Source: Anaerostipes sp.
GTDB taxonomy: Bacteria; Bacillota; Clostridia; Lachnospirales; Lachnospiraceae
Length of the DNA: 38,934 nt
Direction: 5' to 3'
Assembly: GCA_028697725.1 (NCBI GenBank)
Contig: JAQVEG010000025.1
Span: 1-38,934 of the forward strand
In this document: one piece after another, positions 1 through 5,606 of the stretch
Layout of the letters: every line of letters starts with the position of its first letter
How positions within the stretch are numbered: the stretch's first letter is position 1
Position numbers and translations under genes: made by a program
Notes under the pieces: generated by a model
What the model saw: only the letters and a program-made list of their open reading frames with translations
What the model was told of the DNA's origin: nothing
The model's database searches: none

Positions 1-42
1 CCAAATTTATCTAAAATAAATTGAATTAACATTTCTGCACAC

Positions 43-67
43 AAAAAGCCCCGAAAAATCGAGGCTT
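43..67 (-). terminator. Intrinsic terminator after the secreted-protein gene
   Basis: A 9-bp stem (46-54 with 59-67, one G-T pair) with a short A/T loop. Read on the minus strand it is followed by a run of T. It lies about 70 bases beyond the stop codon at 136, so it most likely ends the transcript of that gene. Confidence 0.7.
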
Positions 68-135
68 ATGTTTCACTTATTTAGGGACATTTCAAAAACA
101 GTTGACAGAAATTTCCCTTGACTTCTTTTGAATTA

Positions 136-855
136 CTATTTTGATATTTTAATTGACGTTCCTTTTCCTGGTTTACTCACACTTACTTTAAATTTTCCAT
201 ATGATTTTGGAATATATGCATGAACATTCTTTCCTTTGATTTTTGCTGTTTTATATCCAAATACACTTCTAAGGCATTTTACTAATTCGCTTCTAGATTT
301 AAACTTTGTATCGTCTTTCTTCAGATTTGTTTTTTTACTATAGGTAAACTTCCATCCATCAATTTTAAATGTTGTTTTCTTGTTACGCATTGATCTATAA
401 TAAATCTTAACTTTTGTGTACGGTCTCCAATGCATTTCATACTCAAAAACTTTTCCTGTTTTCTCATTTTTAAGCAAAATACCTAAGAAAGTATCATACT
501 TGCTGAATTTGTAAGTAGTTTTTTGTTTAATTGTTTTTCCATATTCAAGTGGTCCATCTTCTAATGCATCACCATCTTCTGAATCTGTGTAGCATAAAAG
601 TTTTAGTTCTTGAATCTTCCACCCACTCTTTGGCGTTACCGAAATCTTACCTTTGGTTGCATTCTCATTGTACATAAAATAAGCATATGGTTTTGTTCCA
701 TTACCTAGAGAAGTTGACTTGCTAAAAGTTTTACTTCCAATCTTGATAGACTTAATTGCATCATAACTCTTCTCTGCTGCCTTTACTTTTCCTGCTGGTA
801 ATATACAAACAAATGCCATTACCATACATAATGTCACGCTTAAAAATCTTTTCAT
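136..855 (-). CDS. Secreted protein of unknown function
   Basis: 239-residue protein with a clear Sec signal peptide: MKRFL, a hydrophobic core to about residue 20, and likely cleavage after VKA near residue 26. I place the start at the ATG at 855 because AAAGGAGAGG lies directly upstream; the upstream in-frame extension has no ribosome site. The mature part is rich in Lys, Thr and Tyr, has no Cys cluster, lipobox or LPXTG-like anchor, and looks like an extracellular beta-rich protein. I recognise no family. Its leader and signal peptide closely resemble those of the two BspA-like genes downstream (MRRFLSFILC), and its upstream region resembles theirs too, which suggests shared regulation or a shared 5' cassette. 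Confidence 0.8.
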   Translation of the reverse strand: MKRFLSVTLCMVMAFVCILPAGKVKAAEKSYDAIKSIKIGSKTFSKSTSLGNGTKPYAYFMYNENATKGKISVTPKSGWKIQELKLLCYTDSEDGDALEDGPLEYGKTIKQKTTYKFSKYDTFLGILLKNEKTGKVFEYEMHWRPYTKVKIYYRSMRNKKTTFKIDGWKFTYSKKTNLKKDDTKFKSRSELVKCLRSVFGYKTAKIKGKNVHAYIPKSYGKFKVSVSKPGKGTSIKISK

Positions 856-880
856 AAACACCTCTCCTTTCAAAGTTCTC

Positions 881-900
881 TGTCTTATAATTTTACCATA
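881..900 (-). promoter_or_regulatory. Candidate extended -10 promoter of the secreted-protein gene
   Basis: On the minus strand TGGTAAAAT (plus 890-898) is an extended -10 motif about 35 bases before the start codon at 855. The same block with CTGTCTTATAATTTTACCAT recurs at 3743-3762 before the second BspA-like gene, so it is conserved between paralogous loci. No good -35 box is visible. Confidence 0.45.
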
Positions 901-947
901 ATTTTTCATTTTTGTATATGATCTTAATGTAGAAAGGCACTCTAAAG

Positions 948-984
948 AAAAAGAAGGTAAGGAACTTTCCCTTGCCTTCTTTTT
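948..984 (-). terminator. Strong terminator directly after the 15-codon ORF
   Basis: A 15-bp stem (948-962 with 970-984, one G-T pair) with a 7-base loop and T-rich flanks on both sides. On the minus strand it begins only 12 bases after the stop codon of the small ORF at 997-1044, so promoter, ribosome site, 15 codons and terminator form a complete miniature transcription unit. Confidence 0.75.
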
Positions 985-996
985 CCTTATTTCTCT

Positions 997-1044
997 TTAA
1001 TTACTGTACGGCCACCATGGTGGCGGCCAACCCATTGTTTTCAC
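997..1044 (-). CDS. Trp/Pro-rich micropeptide, copy 1 (MKTMGWPPPWWPYSN)
   Basis: Fifteen codons from a GTG at 1044 to TAA at 997. AGGAGG (1054-1059) lies 9 bases before the GTG, which decides this start; the ATG at 1035 is 18 bases away and the ATG at 1050 almost touches the ribosome site and stops after three codons. There is no Cys, no double-Gly leader and no signal peptide, so it is not a classic thiolactone autoinducer precursor. A terminator follows 12 bases after the stop. The second copy at 4662-4709 keeps the MGWPPPWW core and sits beside a LytTR/AgrC-like two-component operon. A signalling or leader-peptide role is inference. The coding status is supported by ribosome-site spacing, compact gene layout and conservation, but the copies are paralogous and young, so conservation is weak evidence. 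Confidence 0.5.
   Translation of the reverse strand: MKTMGWPPPWWPYSN
1011..1024. repeat. 14-bp perfect palindrome inside the micropeptide ORF
   Basis: GCCACCATGGTGGC is its own reverse complement and encodes the PPPWW stretch of the small ORF. It is GC-rich in a strongly AT-rich setting. It could be an RNA hairpin, a protein site, or a by-product of Pro codons next to Trp codons. Confidence 0.7.
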
Positions 1045-1090
1045 AGATTCATCCCTCCTCACACATTTTTATAATATTAATATATCGTAT

Positions 1091-1120
1091 TTTAGGTTAA
1101 TTTTGTGTTTTTTCAGATAA
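1091..1120. promoter_or_regulatory. Candidate LytTR-type direct repeat, copy 1
   Basis: TTTAGGTTAA (1091-1100) and TTTCAGATAA (1111-1120) are related decamers starting exactly 20 bases apart. That is close to the two-helical-turn spacing of AgrA/ComE-type binding sites. They lie upstream of a TATTAT -10-like box (1071-1076) of the small ORF. The same pair with the same spacing is kept at 4756-4785. Confidence 0.4.
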
Positions 1121-1171
1121 GCGATTACTTTTTTCCGTCGAATGGTCAATCCCTTATAAAAAATGTGCTGT

Positions 1172-1199
1172 AATTATGTAAATCTAGGTTATCCAAGAA
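1172..1199 (+). pseudogene. Remnant of a second LytTR response-regulator gene
   Basis: After AATTATGT (1172-1179) the sequence AAATCTAGGTTATCCAAGAA matches codons 23-28 of the response regulator at 4938-4957 (Lys-Ser-Arg-Leu-Ser) and not the promoter that should follow. In the intact locus AATTATGT occurs twice, at 4836-4843 and 4930-4937, 94 bases apart. The relic therefore looks like a deletion between these two 8-base repeats, followed by loss of the rest of the gene. It is too short to encode anything. Confidence 0.65.
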
Positions 1200-1202
1200 T
1201 TC

Positions 1203-2468
1203 CCCTGACTTCTTAATCTTTACTTCACTTTTACTTTTATCTTGTAAGATTTTCCCGAGGTGCGAAGTTTCACAGTAATAGTTGTCTTTCCCTTTTTCAA
1301 GGTTTTAATATTACCATGAGATGTCACTTTCGCTACCTTAGAATTAGAAGATGTGAACTTTAAAATATCATACTGTAAATTTCCAGTTTTCTTTTTCTTA
1401 GAAATATAAACTCTCGTATATATCTTTTGTGTTCTTTTCTTCTTTAATGTCATGCTTTTTTTCGTTCCTGCAATCTTTGTGATTCCTTTTGCCTTATAAC
1501 TTATTGCTTTATCTTTCCCTTTTCGAGGAATCTTTACAGTTGCCATTGCATAATAGTTCTTAATAGACGAACCTGTCTTTTTCATTAATTTTAAATATGC
1601 CGGTTTTGAAAGTTTTACTTTCGTTCCTTCAAACGCGAGTCCACTAATATAAGTAACAGAATCAGGAATCTTTAACGTCTTTAAACTTGTACATTTATAA
1701 AAAGCTACAGAGGAAATAGTTTTTAATTTTGATGAAAGAGTCACTTTACTTAATGCACTACACCCATAAAATGCAGCTGAATCAATAAAAGTAACATTTT
1801 TTCCAAGTGTTACTGTCTTTAATTTTTCGCATCCCCAGAAGTCACTTTCATCGATTCCTGTAATTCCATCTGACAAAACAAGCTCTTGTAATCCACTTTG
1901 TTCAGCGGTTCCAGTTGCCTTAATAAACTTATTATAAACTAATTTGCTAAGTCCTGTTGTATAACGAAACGCAACTGGATTAACCGAAGTTACCGTTGAC
2001 GGAATTGTAAAACTTGCCGCCTTTTTAGCTCTTGGATAATAAATCAATTGTTTTCCACTCTTATTGTATAGAATTCCATCCTTAGAGATGTATCTACTAT
2101 TTCCAGCTTCAACTTTAATTTGCTCTACTGTTGAAGCAGTATCAAAACAATCTCCAGCATCCTTCATACTCTTGGGAATTGTAATGCTCTTTACTGTTTT
2201 GTTTTCTTTAAAAGATTGCCACGTTGATCCCGACACCGTATAACCACCCAAGGTTTCCGGAAGTGTAATGTCAGTGGCATTCCCTATATATTTAACAATA
2301 CATACTGTCTTTTTCCCATTATAGGTCTGTGTTGTATATTGGTAATCACCTGAGGTATACACCTTATCATCTCCCGCTTTAACATTAACTATAGTAATAC
2401 ACGTAGCCGCCATGATAAAGCAAAGTATAAAGCTTAAAAATCTTCTCATAAACACCTCTCCTTTCAAA
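1203..2468. repeat. 1266-bp tandem direct repeat, copy 1
   Basis: Copy 1 of a head-to-tail duplication with a period of 1270 bases. Comparing it with 2473-3738 I find eight substitutions: seven between 1280 and 1379 and one at 2455. The ~1075 bases between are identical. No insertion sequence or terminal inverted repeat flanks it. Confidence 0.92.
1220..2449 (-). CDS. Secreted BspA-like leucine-rich-repeat protein, copy 1
   Basis: 409 residues starting at the ATG at 2449, directly after AAAGGAGAGG. A signal peptide (MRRFLSFILCFIMAATCIT, cleavage near VKA) is followed by LRR_5/BspA-type repeats from about residue 45 to 285 (for example LKTVTLGKNVTFIDSAAFYG and LKTLKIPDSVTYISGLAFEG). The last ~60 residues form a bacterial Ig-like (Big_2) domain with the typical SSNSKVAKV and GKTTITVK strings. 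Family members are extracellular adhesion or carbohydrate/host-protein binding proteins; a ligand cannot be named. The gene lies 40 bases after its nearly identical twin, without a promoter of its own, so the two are probably co-transcribed. It differs from the twin by one residue (Ser for Pro in TSSNSKVAK). Confidence 0.88.
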   Translation of the reverse strand: MRRFLSFILCFIMAATCITIVNVKAGDDKVYTSGDYQYTTQTYNGKKTVCIVKYIGNATDITLPETLGGYTVSGSTWQSFKENKTVKSITIPKSMKDAGDCFDTASTVEQIKVEAGNSRYISKDGILYNKSGKQLIYYPRAKKAASFTIPSTVTSVNPVAFRYTTGLSKLVYNKFIKATGTAEQSGLQELVLSDGITGIDESDFWGCEKLKTVTLGKNVTFIDSAAFYGCSALSKVTLSSKLKTISSVAFYKCTSLKTLKIPDSVTYISGLAFEGTKVKLSKPAYLKLMKKTGSSIKNYYAMATVKIPRKGKDKAISYKAKGITKIAGTKKSMTLKKKRTQKIYTRVYISKKKKTGNLQYDILKFTSSNSKVAKVTSHGNIKTLKKGKTTITVKLRTSGKSYKIKVKVK

Positions 2469-2472
2469 GTTT

Positions 2473-3738
2473 CCCTGACTTCTTAATCTTTACTTCACTT
2501 TTACTTTTATCTTGTAAGATTTTCCCGAGGTGCGAAGTTTCACAGTAATCGTTGTCTTTCCCTTTTTCAAGGTTTTAATATTACCATGGGATGTCACTTT
2601 TGCTACCTTAGGATTGGAAGATGTGAACTTTAAAATATCATACTGCAAGTTTCCAGTTTTCTTTTTCTTAGAAATATAAACTCTCGTATATATCTTTTGT
2701 GTTCTTTTCTTCTTTAATGTCATGCTTTTTTTCGTTCCTGCAATCTTTGTGATTCCTTTTGCCTTATAACTTATTGCTTTATCTTTCCCTTTTCGAGGAA
2801 TCTTTACAGTTGCCATTGCATAATAGTTCTTAATAGACGAACCTGTCTTTTTCATTAATTTTAAATATGCCGGTTTTGAAAGTTTTACTTTCGTTCCTTC
2901 AAACGCGAGTCCACTAATATAAGTAACAGAATCAGGAATCTTTAACGTCTTTAAACTTGTACATTTATAAAAAGCTACAGAGGAAATAGTTTTTAATTTT
3001 GATGAAAGAGTCACTTTACTTAATGCACTACACCCATAAAATGCAGCTGAATCAATAAAAGTAACATTTTTTCCAAGTGTTACTGTCTTTAATTTTTCGC
3101 ATCCCCAGAAGTCACTTTCATCGATTCCTGTAATTCCATCTGACAAAACAAGCTCTTGTAATCCACTTTGTTCAGCGGTTCCAGTTGCCTTAATAAACTT
3201 ATTATAAACTAATTTGCTAAGTCCTGTTGTATAACGAAACGCAACTGGATTAACCGAAGTTACCGTTGACGGAATTGTAAAACTTGCCGCCTTTTTAGCT
3301 CTTGGATAATAAATCAATTGTTTTCCACTCTTATTGTATAGAATTCCATCCTTAGAGATGTATCTACTATTTCCAGCTTCAACTTTAATTTGCTCTACTG
3401 TTGAAGCAGTATCAAAACAATCTCCAGCATCCTTCATACTCTTGGGAATTGTAATGCTCTTTACTGTTTTGTTTTCTTTAAAAGATTGCCACGTTGATCC
3501 CGACACCGTATAACCACCCAAGGTTTCCGGAAGTGTAATGTCAGTGGCATTCCCTATATATTTAACAATACATACTGTCTTTTTCCCATTATAGGTCTGT
3601 GTTGTATATTGGTAATCACCTGAGGTATACACCTTATCATCTCCCGCTTTAACATTAACTATAGTAATACACGTAGCCGCCATGATAAAGCAAAGTATAA
3701 AGCTTAAAAATCTTCTCATAAACATCTCTCCTTTCAAA
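2473..3738. repeat. 1266-bp tandem direct repeat, copy 2
   Basis: Second unit of the duplication described at 1203-2468; only four bases separate the units. This copy is joined to the conserved upstream promoter block at 3743-3762, so it is the promoter-proximal unit. Confidence 0.92.
2490..3719 (-). CDS. Secreted BspA-like leucine-rich-repeat protein, copy 2
   Basis: 409 residues, start ATG at 3719 after a GGAGAG ribosome site. Signal peptide, LRR_5 repeats and C-terminal Big_2 domain are as in the downstream twin; the only mature-protein difference is Pro in TSSNPKVAK. It is the first gene of a likely two-gene transcript from the promoter at 3754-3762. Such tandem copies are prone to homologous recombination, so copy number may vary between strains. 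Confidence 0.88.
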   Translation of the reverse strand: MRRFLSFILCFIMAATCITIVNVKAGDDKVYTSGDYQYTTQTYNGKKTVCIVKYIGNATDITLPETLGGYTVSGSTWQSFKENKTVKSITIPKSMKDAGDCFDTASTVEQIKVEAGNSRYISKDGILYNKSGKQLIYYPRAKKAASFTIPSTVTSVNPVAFRYTTGLSKLVYNKFIKATGTAEQSGLQELVLSDGITGIDESDFWGCEKLKTVTLGKNVTFIDSAAFYGCSALSKVTLSSKLKTISSVAFYKCTSLKTLKIPDSVTYISGLAFEGTKVKLSKPAYLKLMKKTGSSIKNYYAMATVKIPRKGKDKAISYKAKGITKIAGTKKSMTLKKKRTQKIYTRVYISKKKKTGNLQYDILKFTSSNPKVAKVTSHGNIKTLKKGKTTITVKLRTSGKSYKIKVKVK

Positions 3739-3742
3739 ATTA

Positions 3743-3762
3743 TCTGTCTTATAATTTTACCA
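3743..3762 (-). promoter_or_regulatory. Candidate promoter of the BspA-like gene pair
   Basis: Minus-strand extended -10 motif TGGTAAAAT (3754-3762) about 35 bases before the ATG at 3719. The surrounding bases match the region upstream of the secreted-protein gene at 881-900. Confidence 0.45.
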
Positions 3763-3791
3763 TGATTTTGCTTTTTTATATGTTCTTTTAT

Positions 3792-4655
3792 TTAAAACGC
3801 ACTCTTAGGAATTCTATAAATATATTGTTCTACATATCGATTAGAGTATTTCTTAATTCCAAAGTAAATATAATTTCCCTTTAACTGAATTCCTTCACAC
3901 TCAGCTTGACTTGCCAGATCAGAATTTGTCACTTTACATAAAGTAGAATACTTGTAGTTCGATCCACTTCCTGTTAATTTTGAAATGCCAGGATTATCTC
4001 CATCTTTTCCACCAATAATATAAATAGAGTTTGAATCTGTAAATTCTACTCCTTGATTGGATTTATTTGGCATAACTTTATTACTCTTACTATGTCTAAA
4101 CGAACCATAACAAGCAGCTTTTACCGCACTGCTATCCATTTCTACATACTTAGAAGTTTTAGATTCAACCTTATCAAACTCTGCATTTAATTTTGCCATA
4201 TTATAGTAACTATATTGAACTTCACCATCTTTATCTTCTACCCATAAAAACATCTTTGTTCTATCACTTGATAAAGCTGAATCTGAACGCTTAATGGAAC
4301 CTATTGAAGTTCCTGCTTTATTTGCATAACTTAAATGAGCTAATCTGCAAATTTTAGTATAATTACTTATCGTAACTGGCTTATCCTCACCAACATATTG
4401 GATTCTGCCCGCTTGTGTTGCCCAATCATCATCTGGATAATCTGCATTTGGTTTGCATCCAATCCAAAAATATGCTTTTCCCTTATGTTCAAACCATTCT
4501 AATGTTTGTGTGTGTGCAAAGTTTTTCAATATCATATGATCTTTTGCTTTTACTACGTTTCCATTTATTGTACAACGAGTTATATATGTATCTTCTGTAG
4601 CTCTTTGTATTACATACACATATGTTGACCCAATGTATGACTTCCTCCTTCGCAT
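3792..4655 (-). CDS. Helveticin-J-like (class III bacteriocin family) protein, probably 5'-truncated
   Basis: 287 residues. The order of motifs matches the helveticin J family: HTQTLEWFEH (near residue 48), WIGCKP, WATQAGRIQYV, LSYANKAGT, SSDRTKMFLWVED, YYNMAKLNAEFDKV and a late ECEGIQLKGNYIYFGI. Characterised members are large heat-labile bacteriocins, but many homologues in gut Firmicutes have no proven activity. The ORF has no signal peptide and starts exactly where the duplicated micropeptide block begins (4654). There is no ribosome site before the ATG at 4655, while AAGGAGG lies inside the ORF, 9 bases before an in-frame ATT at 4634. I infer that the true N-terminus was lost by recombination. 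The micropeptide stop is only 6 bases upstream, so any translation might be coupled. The product may be inactive. Confidence 0.6.
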   Translation of the reverse strand: MRRRKSYIGSTYVYVIQRATEDTYITRCTINGNVVKAKDHMILKNFAHTQTLEWFEHKGKAYFWIGCKPNADYPDDDWATQAGRIQYVGEDKPVTISNYTKICRLAHLSYANKAGTSIGSIKRSDSALSSDRTKMFLWVEDKDGEVQYSYYNMAKLNAEFDKVESKTSKYVEMDSSAVKAACYGSFRHSKSNKVMPNKSNQGVEFTDSNSIYIIGGKDGDNPGISKLTGSGSNYKYSTLCKVTNSDLASQAECEGIQLKGNYIYFGIKKYSNRYVEQYIYRIPKSAF

Positions 4656-4661
4656 TTCTCT

Positions 4662-4709
4662 TTAATTTCTGTATCGCCACCATGGTGGCGGCCACCCCAT
4701 TGTTTCCAC
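4662..4709 (-). CDS. Trp/Pro-rich micropeptide, copy 2 (METMGWPPPWWRYRN)
   Basis: Fifteen codons from GTG at 4709 to TAA at 4662, with AGGAGG (4719-4724) exactly 9 bases upstream as in copy 1. It differs from copy 1 at four residues (Lys/Glu, Pro/Arg, Ser/Arg and the flanking context) while MGWPPPWW is unchanged. It is divergent from the response-regulator/kinase operon, the usual relation of a peptide-pheromone gene to its receptor or target promoter. The terminator that follows copy 1 is absent; the helveticin-like ORF begins 6 bases later. Function unknown: signal peptide, leader peptide or chance ORF are all possible. Confidence 0.5.
   Translation of the reverse strand: METMGWPPPWWRYRN
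4675..4690. repeat. 16-bp perfect palindrome inside the micropeptide ORF
   Basis: CGCCACCATGGTGGCG, an extended form of the 14-bp palindrome at 1011-1024. The palindrome survives in both copies although neighbouring bases have changed. Confidence 0.7.
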
Positions 4710-4755
4710 AGTTTCATCCCTCCTCACACGCTTTTATAATATCAGTATATCGTGT

Positions 4756-4785
4756 TTGAGGTTAATTTTGTATTTTTTCAGATAA
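4756..4785. promoter_or_regulatory. Candidate LytTR-type direct repeat, copy 2
   Basis: TTGAGGTTAA (4756-4765) and TTTCAGATAA (4776-4785), 20 bases start to start, placed 15 bases beyond the TATTAT box (4736-4741) of the micropeptide and about 50-75 bases before the response-regulator -10. The place and spacing fit an activator site for the micropeptide promoter. The consensus match to AgrA/ComE sites is only partial. Confidence 0.4.
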
Positions 4786-4832
4786 GCGATTACTTTTTTC
4801 CGTCCAATGGCAATCCCTTACAAGATATGTGT

Positions 4833-4838
4833 TATAAT
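4833..4838 (+). promoter_or_regulatory. -10 box of the response-regulator operon
   Basis: Perfect TATAAT about 18 bases before GGAGG (4856-4860), with no recognisable -35 at the right distance, which fits an activator-dependent promoter. In the degenerate copy at 1170-1175 the box has become TGTAAT. Confidence 0.55.
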
Positions 4839-4871
4839 TATGTTACAAATTTTTTGGAGGGATTGATTGTA

Positions 4872-5600
4872 ATGTTATGGAAAATAGCAATTTGTGATGA
4901 TGAAATTATGTATTGTGATAAAATTCTTCAATTATGTAAATCCAGGTTATCTGAAGAGGACTTTGAAGTTGATTTTCAAACATTTCAAAATGGTGCCGAT
5001 TTATTAGCAGCAAAAGATAGATTTAACCTTATTTTTTTGGATATTGAAATGCCTGGTTTGGATGGCTTTGAAGTGGCAAAGTCACTTATTTCATCTGCCA
5101 AAAAACAGCATCGTTCTGTCTATATTATCTATATAACAAGTCACGATGAATGGATTCAAAAAGCTTTTGAAGTGAGGGCATATCGTTACATCTATAAGAA
5201 GGACATTTTTCAAATTCCAGATATTATGATTCATGCACTGAAGGAATTATCTGAATCTACTGGACTTGTCCTTAAGATAAGGAGTGATGGCATCTATAGT
5301 TATTTTTTGCAATTTTCTGAAATCTATGCCTTAGAATCTTTAGGTGATGATACAATTGTCTATTTTAAAGATACAGAGCTAATTAGCAGTGAAAGTATCA
5401 CGCAACTTTCGCCTCGTTTGGACAATCGATTTATAGAATTTAATCGCGGAAAAATAGTAAATTTACAAAAAATCAAAGCAAAAACAAGATATCTGCTTGT
5501 TCTAAGAAACAACAAAAAATTCAAAGTATCAAAACGAAAAGATCAAACTATTACTCATGCTTTTCAAAATTACGTTCTCAAAAATATAGACCGGAGGTAA
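4872..5600 (+). CDS. LytTR-family response regulator (AgrA/ComE type)
   Basis: 242 residues from the ATG at 4872; GGAGG at 4856-4860 supports this start over the longer frame. The receiver domain covers about residues 4-120, with the acidic pair in CDDE, phosphoacceptor Asp57 in IFLDIEMPG and the switch Lys in YIYKKD. The LytTR DNA-binding domain covers about residues 140-238. The histidine kinase starts 6 bases after its stop. Family members bind paired direct repeats and switch on peptide, bacteriocin or virulence genes. Likely targets here are the divergent micropeptide and the neighbouring secreted-protein genes (inference). A remnant of a second copy lies at 1172-1199. Confidence 0.88.
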   Translation: MLWKIAICDDEIMYCDKILQLCKSRLSEEDFEVDFQTFQNGADLLAAKDRFNLIFLDIEMPGLDGFEVAKSLISSAKKQHRSVYIIYITSHDEWIQKAFEVRAYRYIYKKDIFQIPDIMIHALKELSESTGLVLKIRSDGIYSYFLQFSEIYALESLGDDTIVYFKDTELISSESITQLSPRLDNRFIEFNRGKIVNLQKIKAKTRYLLVLRNNKKFKVSKRKDQTITHAFQNYVLKNIDRR

Positions 5601-5606
5601 CTATCC

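Larger units (their letters stand above)
989..1179. repeat. Duplicated micropeptide/regulator promoter region, copy 1
   Basis: About 190 bases that match 4654-4843 base for base apart from scattered substitutions and one indel (roughly 85-90 percent identity by eye). It includes the small WPPPWW ORF, its ribosome site, the AT-rich promoter region and the paired motifs upstream. The right end continues into a piece of response-regulator coding sequence (1172-1199), so this is the remains of a second copy of the whole regulator locus. Confidence 0.85.
4654..4843. repeat. Duplicated micropeptide/regulator promoter region, copy 2
   Basis: Intact counterpart of 989-1179. It lies between the helveticin-like gene and the two-component operon and holds the small ORF on the minus strand, the paired motifs and the -10 box of the response regulator on the plus strand. 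The left edge coincides with the first codon of the helveticin-like ORF. Confidence 0.85.

Noticed and set aside
1203-3738. Tandem repeat as a mobile element or CRISPR-like array
   Set aside because: Only two long coding units; no terminal inverted repeats, transposase, short spacers or target-site duplication are seen.
3792-4655. Active secreted bacteriocin with immunity gene
   Set aside because: No signal peptide, transporter or immunity gene is visible, and the N-terminus seems lost.
4489-4695. 68-codon ORF overlapping the helveticin-like gene in another frame
   Set aside because: No family resemblance and no ribosome site at its start; it is a shadow frame across the micropeptide and helveticin-like sequences.
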